NCBI RefSeq assembly: GCF_900104025.1
Contig: NZ_FNIQ01000003.1
Location: 558,001-622,000 of the forward strand
Origin: Geodermatophilus sp. DSM 45219
GTDB lineage: Bacteria > Actinomycetota > Actinomycetes > Mycobacteriales > Geodermatophilaceae
Length of the DNA stretch: 64,000 bases
Reading direction: 5' to 3'
Notes under the pieces: model-generated
Database searches by the model: none
Seen by the model: the letters and a program-made list of their open reading frames with translations, nothing else
What the model was told of the DNA's origin: nothing
Program-made: the position numbers and the translations under genes
Part shown: piece by piece, positions 35,152-44,544 of the stretch
Position numbering within the stretch: the stretch's first letter is position 1
Layout: every line of letters starts with the position of its first letter

Positions 35152-36303
35152 ATGGGAACCGACAGCCACATGCAGCCCCTGGGCCGGGGGGACCGTGGCC
35201 CCGCCGTGGCCGACGTGCACGCCGCCCTGCGCGCCCTCACGCTGCTGCCGTCAGCGGGCGCCGCCGAGGAGGCGTCGCTGGACCAGGCGGTGTACGACCC
35301 GGCCACCGAGCTCGCCGTCCGCCACTTCCAGCAGGTGCGCGGGCTGACCGTCGACGGCCGCGTCGGTGAGGAGACCTACCGCGCGCTGTCGGAGGCCCGC
35401 TGGTCGTTGGGGGACCGGCTGCTGCACCACGACCCGGTCCGCCCCATGCGCGGGGACGACGTCACCAACCTGCAGGACCGGCTGCACGAGCTCGGCTACG
35501 ACGCCGGCCCGGTCGACGGCGTCTTCGGTCCCGAGACCGAGAGCGGCCTGCGGGCGTTCCAGCGCGACTACGGCCTGACCTCCGACGGCACCTGCGGGCC
35601 GGCCACCCTGCGGGCGCTGCGCCAGCTGGGCCGCAAGGTCACCGGCGGGCGGCCGCAGCTGCTGCGGCAGAGCGCCAGCTTCGTGGAGAGCGGCCCGCAC
35701 CTGATCGGCCGGCGGATCGTCGTCGACCCCGGCCACGGCGGCCCCGACACCGGCTTCGCCGCCGGCGAGACCACCGAGGCCGACCTGGTGCTCGACCTCG
35801 CCTCGCGCATCGAGGGCCGGCTGGCCGCCGCCGGCGCCACCGTCTACCTCACCCGCGGCCGCGACCAGGACCCCACCCCGGCGGAGCGGACGGCGTTCGC
35901 CAACGACGCCCGGGCCGACCTCTTCCTCTCCCTGCACACCGACGCGCACAGCTCCGAGCACGCCCGCGGGGTGGCCAGCTACTACTACGGCACCGGCTCG
36001 GGCGCCTCCTCCACCGTCGGCGAGCAGTTCGCGAACCTGGTCCGCCGCGAGGTCGTCGTCCGCACCGGCCTGCTCGACCTGGGCTCGCACCCGAAGACCT
36101 GGGACCTGCTGCGGATGTCCCGGATGCCCGCCGTCCGCATGGACGTCGGCTACCTGTCCCACCCGGTGGACCGGCTGCTGCTGCTCGACGCCCGGCTGCG
36201 CAGCACCGTCGCCAGCGCCGTCCTGGCCGCCGTCCAGCGGCTGTTCCTCCCGGCCGAGGCCGACCCGCCCACCGGCACCTTCGTGCTGCCCGCGAAGCGG
36301 TGA
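35152..36303 (+). CDS. cwlM: CwlM-like amidase-fold protein
   Basis: A 383-residue protein with two N-terminal peptidoglycan-binding repeats (residues about 7-70 and 95-150). The second has LGYDAGPVDGVFGPETESGL. An Amidase_3 domain follows with zinc-ligand motifs VDPGHGG, the Glu of ETTEADL and SLHTDAH. The usual catalytic Glu is replaced by Asp in MDVGYLSH. In M. tuberculosis the orthologue (Rv3915, also next to trx genes) is an essential cytoplasmic regulator of MurA controlled by PknB. No signal peptide is present here either, which fits a regulatory role rather than wall hydrolysis. Confidence 0.88.
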   Translation: MGTDSHMQPLGRGDRGPAVADVHAALRALTLLPSAGAAEEASLDQAVYDPATELAVRHFQQVRGLTVDGRVGEETYRALSEARWSLGDRLLHHDPVRPMRGDDVTNLQDRLHELGYDAGPVDGVFGPETESGLRAFQRDYGLTSDGTCGPATLRALRQLGRKVTGGRPQLLRQSASFVESGPHLIGRRIVVDPGHGGPDTGFAAGETTEADLVLDLASRIEGRLAAAGATVYLTRGRDQDPTPAERTAFANDARADLFLSLHTDAHSSEHARGVASYYYGTGSGASSTVGEQFANLVRREVVVRTGLLDLGSHPKTWDLLRMSRMPAVRMDVGYLSHPVDRLLLLDARLRSTVASAVLAAVQRLFLPAEADPPTGTFVLPAKR

Positions 36304-36341
36304 CACCGTCGGCCTACCGGCCGACACCGCGGCCAGGTGCC

Positions 36342-36405
36342 CGGAAGGACCTCGGTGCCCCCCACGCCTCGCACGCTCAGGCGGAGGGCCCCTGCACCGA
36401 CGCCG
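36342..36405 (+). repeat. dispersed hairpin element, copy C
   Basis: The arms differ from other copies but still pair perfectly: TCGGTGC (36352-36358) with GCACCGA (36394-36400). The core CTCGCACGCTC is retained and the 3' tail is lost. Confidence 0.7.
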
Positions 36406-36483
36406 ATCGGCGTGCCTCGTGTCCCCGCCGGACCCTTCCGTCACAGTGGCCGTGTCCGCGACAGGCCGGTGACGGCCGGTACC

Positions 36484-36489
36484 TACACT
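36484..36489 (+). promoter_or_regulatory. -10 element of the aminotransferase operon, probable leaderless mRNA
   Basis: TACACT ends 6 bp before the GTG at 36496, the conserved start of the protein. Confidence 0.5.
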
Positions 36490-36495
36490 CGTGAC

Positions 36496-37878
36496 GTGGC
36501 CGATCTCCCGCCCGGGACGCCCCCGGGACCCGGTGTGCACCACCCTGCGCCGCGCCACCCGCGGCTGGACCCGCTGGCGGACCGGTACGCAGCACGCACG
36601 CACGGGATGAAGACCTCGGAGATCCGCGCGCTGTTCTCCGTCGTCAGCCGGCCCGAGGTCGTCTCGCTGGCCGGCGGCATGCCGGCGGTCACGGCGCTGC
36701 CGCTGGACGCGGTCGGCTCGATGATCGGCGAGCTGGTGTCCGGGATGGGCGCCCAGACGCTGCAGTACGGCTCCGGCCAGGGTGACCCCCGGCTGCGCGA
36801 GCGCATCTGCGACGTCATGGCGCTGGAGGGCATCACCGACGCCTCGCCCAGCGAGGTCGTCGTCACCGTCGGCTCCCAGCAGGGCCTGGACCTGGTCACC
36901 CGGGTCTTCGTCGACCCGGGGGACGTCGTCCTCGCCGAGGGCCCCTCCTACGTCGGCGCGCTCGGGGTCTTCCAGGCCGCCGAGGCGCGCGTGAAGCACG
37001 TCCCGATGGACGACGACGGGCTGATCCCGGAGGCGCTGGAGCAGGCCCTCATCGAGTGCCGGGCCGCCGGCGACCGGGTGAAGTTCCTCTACACCGTGCC
37101 GAACTACCACAACCCGGCCGGCGTGACGCTGTCCGAGCCGCGGCGCCAGGCGGTCGTGGAGATCGCCGAGCGCTACGACCTGCTGGTCATCGAGGACAAC
37201 CCCTACGGCCTGCTCGGCTTCGACCGCGAGCCGATGCGCGCGCTGCGTGCCCGCGACGACCGCCGGGTCATCTACCTGGGCTCGTTCTCCAAGACGTTCT
37301 CGCCCGGCCTGCGGGTGGGCTGGGTGCTCGCGCCGCTCGCCGTCCGGGAGAAGCTGGTGCTGGCCACCGAGGCGCAGGTGCTCTGCCCGCCGTCGCTGAC
37401 CCAGTACGCCGTCGCCCGGTACCTGGACACCCAGCCCTGGCGCGAGCAGGTCAAGCACTTCGTCGAGCTGTACCGCGAGCGGCGCGACGCCACCCTGGAG
37501 TCGCTCGAGGCCCTCATGCCCCCGGGCACCACCTGGACCCGGCCGGACGGCGGCTTCTACGTGTGGCTGAAGCTGCCGCACGGCCTGGACGCCAAGCTCA
37601 TGCAGCCCCGCGCGGTCAACGCGCACGTGGCCTACGTGCCGGGCATCGGCTTCTACGCCGACGGGTCGGGCCGGGAGTTCATGCGGCTGTCCTACTGCTA
37701 CCCGGAACCGGACCAGATCCGCGAGGGGGTGCGCCGGCTGGCCCGCGTCATCGAGGCCGAGCTGGACCTGCACTCCACCTTCGACGGCGTGGACACCGGC
37801 ACCTTCCGCGCCGTGTCCGGCACCCAGCCGGGCATCGTCGGCCCGGCCAACAGCGACCGATACGAGGACCGGGCATGA
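36496..37878 (+). CDS. PLP-dependent class I aminotransferase
   Basis: A 460-residue fold-type I aminotransferase. Visible motifs are SLAGGMPAVTALP near residue 58, YGSGQGDPRLRERI, the Asn in TVPNYHNPAG, and the Schiff-base lysine in GSFSKTFSPGLRVGW. The C-terminal Arg is in FMRLSYCY. It resembles 2-aminoadipate/aromatic-type enzymes; the substrate is not known. An additional tail of about 45 residues follows the fold. Its stop overlaps the start of the Ddl-like gene (ATGA), which suggests the two enzymes work on connected substrates. Confidence 0.88.
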   Translation: MADLPPGTPPGPGVHHPAPRHPRLDPLADRYAARTHGMKTSEIRALFSVVSRPEVVSLAGGMPAVTALPLDAVGSMIGELVSGMGAQTLQYGSGQGDPRLRERICDVMALEGITDASPSEVVVTVGSQQGLDLVTRVFVDPGDVVLAEGPSYVGALGVFQAAEARVKHVPMDDDGLIPEALEQALIECRAAGDRVKFLYTVPNYHNPAGVTLSEPRRQAVVEIAERYDLLVIEDNPYGLLGFDREPMRALRARDDRRVIYLGSFSKTFSPGLRVGWVLAPLAVREKLVLATEAQVLCPPSLTQYAVARYLDTQPWREQVKHFVELYRERRDATLESLEALMPPGTTWTRPDGGFYVWLKLPHGLDAKLMQPRAVNAHVAYVPGIGFYADGSGREFMRLSYCYPEPDQIREGVRRLARVIEAELDLHSTFDGVDTGTFRAVSGTQPGIVGPANSDRYEDRA

Positions 37879-38867
37879 GCGACCCCGCCCCCGCAGCCGC
37901 CGCCGAGGCCGGGGCACCGGCCCACCTGCGCACCGTCGTCCTCGCCGGCGGGCTGAACGTCGAGCGGGAGGTCAGCCTCTCCTCCGGCACCCAGGTGGCC
38001 GAGGAGCTGGCCCGCGCCGGCGTGGAGGCCGAGCTGCGGGACGCCGACGCCGAGCTGCTGCCGGGCCTCGCGGCCGCTCCCGCCGACGCGGTGTTCATCG
38101 CCCTGCACGGCGCCACCGGTGAGGACGGCGCGCTGCGGGCGGTGCTGGACCTGGCCGGCGTCCCCTACGTCGGCTCCCCGGCCGCGGCCTGCCGGCTGGC
38201 CTGGGACAAGCCGGCCGCGAAGTCCGTCGTCCGCTCGGCCGGGGCGACCACGCCGGACTGGGTGGCGCTGCCGCACAGCACCTTCCGCGAGCTGGGCGCC
38301 GGTGCGGTGCTCGACCTCATCGTCGCCCGGCTCGGGCTGCCGCTCATGGTCAAGCCGGCCTCGGGCGGCTCCGCGCTGGGCGTGCAGAAGGTCAGCCGGG
38401 TGGAGGACCTGCCCGCCGCGATGGTCAGCTGCTTCGCCTACGGCGACACGGTGATGGTGGAGCGCTACGTAGACGGCGTGGAGCTGGCGCTCTCGGTGGT
38501 CGACCTCGGGGACGGGCCCGAGGCGCTGCCCGCGGTCGAGATCGCCCCCGAGTCCGGCGTCTTCGACTACACCGCCCGCTACACCCCCGGACTGACCGAG
38601 TACCACGTCCCGGCCCGGGTGTCGGGCGAGGTGGCGGCACGCGCGGCGGAGCTGGCGGTCCTCGTGCACCGCGCGCTCGGCCTGGCCGACCTGTCCCGCA
38701 CCGACGCGATCGTCACCCCGGACGGCGAGGTGCACTTCCTCGAGGTGAACGTCTCGCCGGGGCTGACCCAGACGTCGATGTTCCCCATGGCGGTCGAGGC
38801 GGCCGGCTCCTCGCTGGGCGACGTCCTCGCCCGGCTGCTGACCCGGCGGGCCTCCGCCGACCGATGA
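37875..38867 (+). CDS. D-alanine-D-alanine ligase-like ATP-grasp enzyme
   Basis: A 330-residue ATP-grasp protein of the Ddl family. It has GGLNVEREVSLSSG at the N-terminus and LHGATGEDGALRAVL. ATP-binding VKPASGGSALGV, and the metal-binding FLEVNVSPGLTQTS near the C-terminus, follow. It joins two amino acids, classically D-Ala with D-Ala for peptidoglycan. Whether this is the main Ddl or a paralogue with another dipeptide product cannot be told. It overlaps the aminotransferase by 4 bp and is convergent with parB. Confidence 0.85.
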   Translation: MSDPAPAAAAEAGAPAHLRTVVLAGGLNVEREVSLSSGTQVAEELARAGVEAELRDADAELLPGLAAAPADAVFIALHGATGEDGALRAVLDLAGVPYVGSPAAACRLAWDKPAAKSVVRSAGATTPDWVALPHSTFRELGAGAVLDLIVARLGLPLMVKPASGGSALGVQKVSRVEDLPAAMVSCFAYGDTVMVERYVDGVELALSVVDLGDGPEALPAVEIAPESGVFDYTARYTPGLTEYHVPARVSGEVAARAAELAVLVHRALGLADLSRTDAIVTPDGEVHFLEVNVSPGLTQTSMFPMAVEAAGSSLGDVLARLLTRRASADR

Positions 38868-38870
38868 CGG

Positions 38871-38918
38871 AGACACCGGGGCCGGTTTCGTCCTGTGACG
38901 GAACCGGCCCCGGTGTCT
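38871..38918. terminator. bidirectional terminator, ddl-like / parB
   Basis: A perfect 17-bp stem (38871-38887 with 38902-38918, arm AGACACCGGGGCCGGTT) carries a further CGTC/GACG pairing in its loop. It fills the 53-bp gap between convergent stops. Confidence 0.9.
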
Positions 38919-38920
38919 GA

Positions 38921-39955
38921 TCACTCCTCGGGACGGCGTCCGGTGACGTCCGGGGCCATCTGGCCGATGATGCGCTGCAGGTCGTCGACCGAGCCGAACT
39001 CGACGACGATGCGGCCCTTCGCCCGGCCGATCTGGATCTTCACCTTGGTCTCGAAGGCGTCCGACAGCCGGCCGGCGAGGTCCTCGACCCCCGGGGCGGT
39101 GAACCGCCGCGGCCGGCGCTTGGCCGTCGGCTCCTCGGCCACCGCGAGCGCGACCGCCTCCTCGGTGGCCCGCACCGACATGCCCTCGGCGACGATGCGC
39201 GCGGCGAGGACCTCCTGCTTCTCGGCGTCGGGCAGGCCGAGCAACGCCCGAGCGTGACCGGCGGAGATGACCCCGGCGGCCACGCGGGTCTGCACCTTCA
39301 CCGGCAGCTTGAGCAGCCGGATGGTGTTGGTGACCTGCGAGCGGCTGCGCCCGATCCGGAACGCCAGCTCCTCGTGGGTGGCGCCGAACTCCTCCAGCAG
39401 CTGCTGGTAGGCCGCCGCCTCCTCCAGCGGGTTGAGCTGGACGCGGTGGATGTTCTCCAGCAGGGCGTCACGCAGCAGGGCGTCGTCCGTGGTGTCCCGG
39501 ATGATCGCCGGGACGTACTTGAGGTCGGCGGAGCGGGCGGCGCGCAGCCGGCGCTCGCCCATGATGAGCTCGTAGCCGCCTTCCGTGCGCTCGCGCACGA
39601 CGATCGGCTGCAGCAGGCCGAACTCGCGCACCGAGTGGGTGAGCTCCTCCAGCGCCTCGTCGTCGAAGACCTGGCGGGGCTGCCTGGGGTTGGGCACGAC
39701 GTCGACCACCGCGACCTCGCGCAGCTGCGCGCCGGGGACGCCGACGGCCGCCTCGGCCTGCGCGGCGACCGTCGCCGCGGCCTGGGCGGCCGGTGGGAGC
39801 AGGTGGACCGGGGGAGCGGGCGGCGAGGCGTCCGCTTCGACGCCCTGGGCTGCGGGTCCGCCCTCAACGTCGGGCTGGACGGGTTGCTCGTCCACCGGCG
39901 CGCTCGTGGGGATCAGCGCCGCCAGGCCCCGGCCCAGACCGCCACGCTTGCTCAT
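38921..39955 (-). CDS. parB: chromosome partitioning protein ParB
   Basis: A 344-residue centromere-binding CTPase. After a short start ([16 protein letters not shown]) and a Pro/Ala-rich linker, the CTP-binding domain has [11 protein letters not shown] and the [14 protein letters not shown] region. A helix-turn-helix ([20 protein letters not shown]) binds parS. The C-terminal dimerisation domain ends the protein. It spreads from parS sites and recruits SMC. The start ATG overlaps the parA stop (ATGA). Confidence 0.96.
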   Translation of the reverse strand: MSKRGGLGRGLAALIPTSAPVDEQPVQPDVEGGPAAQGVEADASPPAPPVHLLPPAAQAAATVAAQAEAAVGVPGAQLREVAVVDVVPNPRQPRQVFDDEALEELTHSVREFGLLQPIVVRERTEGGYELIMGERRLRAARSADLKYVPAIIRDTTDDALLRDALLENIHRVQLNPLEEAAAYQQLLEEFGATHEELAFRIGRSRSQVTNTIRLLKLPVKVQTRVAAGVISAGHARALLGLPDAEKQEVLAARIVAEGMSVRATEEAVALAVAEEPTAKRRPRRFTAPGVEDLAGRLSDAFETKVKIQIGRAKGRIVVEFGSVDDLQRIIGQMAPDVTGRRPEE

Positions 39956-41031
39956 GCCTTGTTCTCCTCGGAGGCCGGGGGGACGGGGACGGTCGCCGCG
40001 TCGGTGTCGGGGAACGCCGCACCCACGGGGGCGGCGACGGGCGCGCCGGGGGAGGGGCGCGCGGGCAGCGGCGGCAGGGCGGCGCCGCGGTGGGCCAGCT
40101 CGCGGGCGGCCTCGACGTAGCTGGTGGAGCCACGGGAGCCCGGGTCGTAGGTGACCACCGACTGGCCGTAGCCCGGGGCTTCCGAGACTCGCACGTTCCG
40201 TGGGATCACCGCGTCCAGCACCAGGCTGCCGAAGTGGTTGCGCACCTCGTCGGCCACCTGGTCGGCCAGCTTGGTCCGGCCGTCGTACATCGTCAGCAGG
40301 ATGGTCCGGACGGCGATCCCCGGGTTGAGGTGCCGGCGGACCAGGTCGATGTTGTTGAGCAACTGCCCCAGGCCCTCGAGCGCGTAGTACTCGCACTGGA
40401 TGGGGATGAGCACCTCGTCCCCGGCCACCAGGGCGTTGAGCGTGAGCAGGCCCAGGGACGGCGGGCAGTCGATGAGCACGTACTGCGGGCGCTGCTCCGG
40501 CGGGAGCGACTGCAGGTGGGTCTCGATCGCGCGGCGCAGCCGGTACTCGCGGGCCACGACGGAGACGAGTTCGATCTCCGCACCGGCCAGGTCGATCGTC
40601 GCCGGCACGCAGGTCAGCAGCGGGGAGGCCGTGGTCGGGTGGACGACGTCGGCGAGCGAGCTGTCGCCGACGAGGGCGTCGTAGACCGACGGAGTCCCCA
40701 CCGTGTGCTCCACGCCGAGGGCGGTGCTGGTGTTCCCCTGCGGATCGAGGTCGATGACCAGCGTCCGCAACCCGTACAGCGCCAGGGCGACGCCCAGGTT
40801 CACCGAGGAGGTGGTCTTGCCGACGCCGCCCTTCTGGTTGGCGATCGTGATGACCCGGATCCGGCCCGGCGCCGGGAACGGCTCCTGGTCGGCCGCGTGC
40901 AGCACCTTGGTGGCCCGCAGGGCCTCCATGGCGATGGGGCTGTCGAACTCGGCCATGCCGGTGACCGAGGCGGTGCCGGCCGACTGGTCGGCCGCGAGGC
41001 TGCTGCGCAGCCGCTGGCCCGGGTCGGTCAT
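39952..41031 (-). CDS. parA: chromosome partitioning ATPase ParA
   Basis: A 359-residue Walker-type ATPase. The deviant Walker [14 protein letters not shown] lies near residue 68, with [13 protein letters not shown] (Walker A') and [10 protein letters not shown] (Walker B). N-terminal (about 55) and C-terminal (about 45) Pro/Ala-rich tails extend the fold. It moves ParB-parS complexes after replication. Two parS sites lie just upstream of its start. Confidence 0.96.
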   Translation of the reverse strand: MTDPGQRLRSSLAADQSAGTASVTGMAEFDSPIAMEALRATKVLHAADQEPFPAPGRIRVITIANQKGGVGKTTSSVNLGVALALYGLRTLVIDLDPQGNTSTALGVEHTVGTPSVYDALVGDSSLADVVHPTTASPLLTCVPATIDLAGAEIELVSVVAREYRLRRAIETHLQSLPPEQRPQYVLIDCPPSLGLLTLNALVAGDEVLIPIQCEYYALEGLGQLLNNIDLVRRHLNPGIAVRTILLTMYDGRTKLADQVADEVRNHFGSLVLDAVIPRNVRVSEAPGYGQSVVTYDPGSRGSTSYVEAARELAHRGAALPPLPARPSPGAPVAAPVGAAFPDTDAATVPVPPASEENKA

Positions 41032-41053
41032 CTCAGGTCCTCCCTAGCGGCCC

Positions 41054-41067
41054 GTTCCACGTGGAAC
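41054..41067. promoter_or_regulatory. parS site upstream of parA (1)
   Basis: A perfect GTTCCACGTGGAAC in the gap between rsmG and parA. The second site lies 22 bp away, centre to centre. Confidence 0.92.
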
Positions 41068-41075
41068 ACGGCCGC

Positions 41076-41089
41076 GTTCCACGTGGAAC
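41076..41089. promoter_or_regulatory. parS site upstream of parA (2)
   Basis: A second perfect GTTCCACGTGGAAC. The pair is about two helical turns apart, so ParB dimers would sit on the same DNA face. Confidence 0.92.
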
Positions 41090-41094
41090 GCGCG

Positions 41095-41844
41095 TCATCG
41101 CGGTCCACGCGTCATGACGACAACGGTAGTGGCAGCGTCCCCCAGCTCCGCGCCGACAGCCCGGGCGTGCACGTCGCGCATCCCGGCCGCCTCGAGCTCG
41201 GGGACCAGCGACGGCAGCTCCGCGACCGCGCGCGAGCCGACGAGGGCCACCAGCTGGGCTCCCGGGCGCAGCAGGCCGCGGCACCAGGACACCAGCCGGG
41301 GGAGCGCCGCGACGGCACGCGCCGTGACGACGTCCACCGGCCCGACCGCCGACTGCACCGAGCGCTCCTCGGCGCGGCCGCGGACCACCCGCCACGGCGC
41401 GCCCAGCTCGGCGACGACCTCCTCGAGGAACTCCACCCGGCGGGCCATCGGCTCGACGAGGGTGAGGCGGAGATCCGGGCGGGCCAGCGCCAGCGGGATG
41501 CCCGGCAGGCCCGCGCCGCTCCCGACGTCCACCACCCGGGCGTCCCGGGGGACGGCGTCGGCGACGGCCGCGCTGTTGAGGACGTGCCGCTCCCACAGCC
41601 GGGGGACCTCCCGCGGGCCGATCAGCCCGCGGGTGACGCCGTCGGTGGCCAGCCGGGCGACGTAGCGCTCGGCGTCGGCGAGGCCCGCCCCGAACACCGA
41701 CCGGGCCGCCTCCGGGGCGGGTGGGACGGATGGGGCGCCCGGGTCGGGCGTGACCGCGTCGCTCACGCCGGGTGCCTCGCCGGCGCCCGTCGTCCGGGTC
41801 CGCGGCGCTGCTGTGCCCTCGGGTGAGCCCGCCAGCTCGCTCAC
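41095..41844 (-). CDS. rsmG: 16S rRNA (guanine-N7) methyltransferase RsmG
   Basis: A 249-residue GidB/RsmG enzyme that methylates N7 of G527 (E. coli numbering) in 16S rRNA; loss gives low-level streptomycin resistance. SAM-binding VVDVGSGAGLPGIPLAL and the preceding RLWERHVLNSAAV are typical. About 45 Pro/Ala-rich residues precede the fold. The GTG start overlaps the khpB stop (GTGA). Confidence 0.94.
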   Translation of the reverse strand: MSELAGSPEGTAAPRTRTTGAGEAPGVSDAVTPDPGAPSVPPAPEAARSVFGAGLADAERYVARLATDGVTRGLIGPREVPRLWERHVLNSAAVADAVPRDARVVDVGSGAGLPGIPLALARPDLRLTLVEPMARRVEFLEEVVAELGAPWRVVRGRAEERSVQSAVGPVDVVTARAVAALPRLVSWCRGLLRPGAQLVALVGSRAVAELPSLVPELEAAGMRDVHARAVGAELGDAATTVVVMTRGPR

Positions 41845-42485
41845 CTCTCCGGCAGCACCACGACGCGGCGGTTGGGCTCCTCGCCCTCGGACTCGCTGCG
41901 CACACCCTCGACCCCGGCGATGACGTCGTGCACGACCTTGCGCTCGAAGGGGTTCATGGCCGTCAGCCGCTCGGGCTGCCGGCTCGCGGCCACCCGGCGG
42001 GCGGCCTCGCCGGCGAGCGAGGTGAGGTCGGCCCGGCGCCGCGCGCGAAACCCGCTGATGTCGAGCATCAGCCGGCTGCGGACGCCGGTGGACTGGGCGA
42101 CGGCGAGCCGGGTGAGCTCCTGCAGCGCCTCCAGCACCGCCCCGTCGGGGCCCACCAGGTCGGACAGGTCACCGCCGACGATGGCCACCGAGGCGCGGTC
42201 ACCCTCGACGTCGAGGTCGATGTCGCCGTCCACGTCGAGGATGTCGAGCAGCCGCTCGAGGTAGTCGCCGGCGACGTCGCCCTCGCGGACCAGCAGGTCG
42301 TCGGTGCCCGCGTCGCCGTCCTCGTCGGCCGGCTCCAGGGCGGCAACCGCGCCGTCGGCGTCGGGGTCGGGGAGGTCCGGCTGGGCCGGCTCGCCGGCGT
42401 CGTCCGGGACCGGGCTCAGGACCGCGCCGGAGGTGGCCTCACTGGTGGGGCCGGCCGGCTCGGTGGGGTGCTGCGGGGCGCTCAT
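41841..42485 (-). CDS. khpB: KhpB/Jag family RNA-binding protein
   Basis: A 214-residue protein with a KH domain (residues about 75-145, VAIVGGDLSDLVGPDGAVLEALQ) and an R3H domain (MNPFERKVVHDVIAG to EPNRRVVV). It lacks the N-terminal Jag_N domain and instead has an acidic, Pro/Ala-rich tail of about 65 residues, as in the mycobacterial Rv3920c type. It binds RNA, probably as a complex with KhpA, and influences cell-wall growth in other Gram-positives. It follows yidC and overlaps rsmG. Confidence 0.92.
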   Translation of the reverse strand: MSAPQHPTEPAGPTSEATSGAVLSPVPDDAGEPAQPDLPDPDADGAVAALEPADEDGDAGTDDLLVREGDVAGDYLERLLDILDVDGDIDLDVEGDRASVAIVGGDLSDLVGPDGAVLEALQELTRLAVAQSTGVRSRLMLDISGFRARRRADLTSLAGEAARRVAASRQPERLTAMNPFERKVVHDVIAGVEGVRSESEGEEPNRRVVVLPER

Positions 42486-42572
42486 GGGGTCCTCCCAGTC
42501 GTGCGGGCGTCCGGGGTCGCCCCCGGTGGTCGGTGTCCGGCGCGAGCGTCCTGGGGACGCCGGCGCGCCGGG

Positions 42573-43688
42573 TCAGCGGCGCTTGCGCTTGCCGCGGTTG
42601 GCCGGGCCCTGGCTGCCGCGCCCGGCGCCGCCGCGCGGCTGCCCGTTCGCGGCGCGGGCCGCGGCCGTCTGACCGCCGGCCGCCGTCGCCCCGGTGGGGC
42701 TGGTCCCGGCGGTGCTCGCCTCGGCGGTGCTGTCGCCGGTCGGGTCGGCGGGGTCGACGGTGGACGAAGGGGCGACGGTGCGACCGCTCTTCGGGCGGAC
42801 CGGCTTGGCGCCGGGGCGGGGGGCCAGCGTCTTGGGGTCCACGGCCGGCTTGTCGGCGTCGGCCCCGTCCTTCGATGCCCTGGCCACCGCGGCGGGGGAG
42901 CCGGGCGGCGGCATCTTGCGCAGGATGAAGAACTGCTGCCCGAGCGTCCACAGGTTGTTGGTGAACCAGTAGAGGAGGACGCCGATCGGGAAGAGGAAGC
43001 CGGAGACGAACAGGCCGATCGGCATCACGTAGAGCAGCATCTTCTGCACCATCGCGGCCTGGCCCTCGACCGGGCCGGAGCGCCGCATGATCTGCTTCTG
43101 CGTGAAGTAGGTCGTCAGGCTCATGATCAGGATGAGCAGGAACGCGACGACCCGGATCTGGGTGGTGCTGGCGATCGCCTCGATCGCGACGGCCTTGGGC
43201 CCGCTCATGAAGAACGACGACGAGATCGGCGCGCCGAAGAACGGCGCCCGCGCGGCCTCGTCGGTCAGCGCGTCGTCCCAGCTGTACAGGCCCTGGGCAT
43301 CAGGCGCCAGCCGCCGCAGCACGTGGAAGAGCGACAGGAAGATCGGGATCTGCGGGAGGATCGGCAGGCAGCCCGCGAGCGGGCTGACGTTGCGCTCCTT
43401 CTGCAGCTTCTGCATCGCCAGGGCGAGGCCCTGCCGGTCGCTGCCGTACTGCTTGCGCAGCTTGGCGAGCTCCGGCTGCAGCTCCTGCATCGCCCGCTGC
43501 GACTTGACCTGCTTGACGAACAGCGGGAACAGGATGATCCGGACGGTGACCACCAGGAAGACGATCGACAGCGCCCAGGCCAGCCCCGACAGCCCGGTGC
43601 CGGCGGCGGGGTCGTCGAAGACCCGGTCCCACACCGAGTGCCACCATCCGAGCACCAGGGAGATGCCGGTGTACAGCCAGTCAAGCAA
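42573..43688 (-). CDS. yidC: membrane protein insertase YidC
   Basis: A 371-residue YidC/Oxa1 insertase. The five-helix core runs from [19 protein letters not shown], with the groove arginine in that first conserved helix, to [16 protein letters not shown] 100-residue basic, low-complexity C-terminal tail (ending GKRKRR) probably contacts ribosomes. The start is a TTG at 43688 with AGGAGGAG well placed upstream, inside the end of yidD by 8 bp. Confidence 0.95.
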   Translation of the reverse strand: MLDWLYTGISLVLGWWHSVWDRVFDDPAAGTGLSGLAWALSIVFLVVTVRIILFPLFVKQVKSQRAMQELQPELAKLRKQYGSDRQGLALAMQKLQKERNVSPLAGCLPILPQIPIFLSLFHVLRRLAPDAQGLYSWDDALTDEAARAPFFGAPISSSFFMSGPKAVAIEAIASTTQIRVVAFLLILIMSLTTYFTQKQIMRRSGPVEGQAAMVQKMLLYVMPIGLFVSGFLFPIGVLLYWFTNNLWTLGQQFFILRKMPPPGSPAAVARASKDGADADKPAVDPKTLAPRPGAKPVRPKSGRTVAPSSTVDPADPTGDSTAEASTAGTSPTGATAAGGQTAAARAANGQPRGGAGRGSQGPANRGKRKRR

Positions 43689-44031
43689 GGGAGGACTCCT
43701 CCTGCGGGGCCCGGCGGGGTGCCGACGGGACGGGTCGGTCGGTTCCGGGCGAGGACGTGCGGGCCGGTGGCACCAGGTCGAGTCCCCCAGGGTGCCAGGG
43801 GGCGCACTTCAGCAGCCGCCACAGCGCCAGCCCGCTGCCCCGGGCGGCCCCGTGCACGGCGATCGCCTCGGCGGCGTACGCGCTGCAGGTGGGCTGGAAG
43901 CGGCACCGCGGGGGGAACAGCGGGCTGACCGCCCGCTGGTAGAAGCCGACGGCGCCCAGCAGCGCACGCGCCACCGGACGCCGACCCCTCGACGGGACGG
44001 CCGGCTCGGTGGTGCCCGGGTCGCCGCTCAC
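43681..44031 (-). CDS. yidD: membrane protein insertion efficiency factor YidD
   Basis: A 116-residue YidD protein with the family core [21 protein letters not shown] and [26 protein letters not shown] follows. It is a small amphipathic protein at the inner face of the membrane that assists YidC. The GTG start overlaps the rnpA stop (GTGA) and its end overlaps yidC. Confidence 0.94.
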   Translation of the reverse strand: MSGDPGTTEPAVPSRGRRPVARALLGAVGFYQRAVSPLFPPRCRFQPTCSAYAAEAIAVHGAARGSGLALWRLLKCAPWHPGGLDLVPPARTSSPGTDRPVPSAPRRAPQEESSLA

Positions 44032-44405
44032 GGGGTGCGCACCCGCAGGAGGCGGTCCAGCCCGGCGGTGAGGTCACGCCGCAGGTCGGCCGAGGTCGCC
44101 GTCCCCGCCTCCGGCCGGGCGCGGACCACCAGGTCCGCGGTCACCGGGAGGCGGTCCAGCTGGTCGAGGACCACGGCCCGCAGCCGTCGGGTGACGCGGT
44201 GGCGGACGACGGAGTTGCCCACGGCCTTGCCCACCACGAAGCCGGCCCGTGGACCACCCACCGTCCCGGGATCACCGGGGGTCGGGGTCACGGGCCGTTC
44301 GGGGAGGTAGTGGAGCACCATGGTCGGCCGTCCGGCACGCCTGCCGGACCGGACGACCGCGGTGAACTCCGGACGCCGGCGCAGGCGTGCCTGCGCGGGC
44401 AGCAC
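44028..44405 (-). CDS. rnpA: ribonuclease P protein component
   Basis: A 125-residue basic protein that supports the RNase P RNA in tRNA 5' maturation. The RNR-type motif [21 protein letters not shown] is clear. The GTG start lies one base after the rpmH stop and the stop overlaps yidD, so the four genes rpmH-rnpA-yidD-yidC form one tightly coupled run. Confidence 0.94.
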   Translation of the reverse strand: MLPAQARLRRRPEFTAVVRSGRRAGRPTMVLHYLPERPVTPTPGDPGTVGGPRAGFVVGKAVGNSVVRHRVTRRLRAVVLDQLDRLPVTADLVVRARPEAGTATSADLRRDLTAGLDRLLRVRTP

Positions 44406-44406
44406 C

Positions 44407-44544
44407 TCAGGCGGAGAGCTTCTCGCGACCCTTGCGCCGACGGCCGGCGATGATCGCCCGACCCGCGCGGGTGCGCATCCGCAGCCGGAAGCCGTGGGTC
44501 TTGGACCGGCGGCGGTTGTTCGGCTGGAACGTGCGCTTGCTCAC
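44407..44544 (-). CDS. rpmH: 50S ribosomal protein bL34
   Basis: A 45-residue L34 read directly from the sequence: it begins [20 protein letters not shown] from a GTG at 44544 and ends GREKLSA. GGGAG precedes the start. It is the first gene of the run divergent from dnaA, the canonical arrangement. Confidence 0.96.
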   Translation of the reverse strand: MSKRTFQPNNRRRSKTHGFRLRMRTRAGRAIIAGRRRKGREKLSA

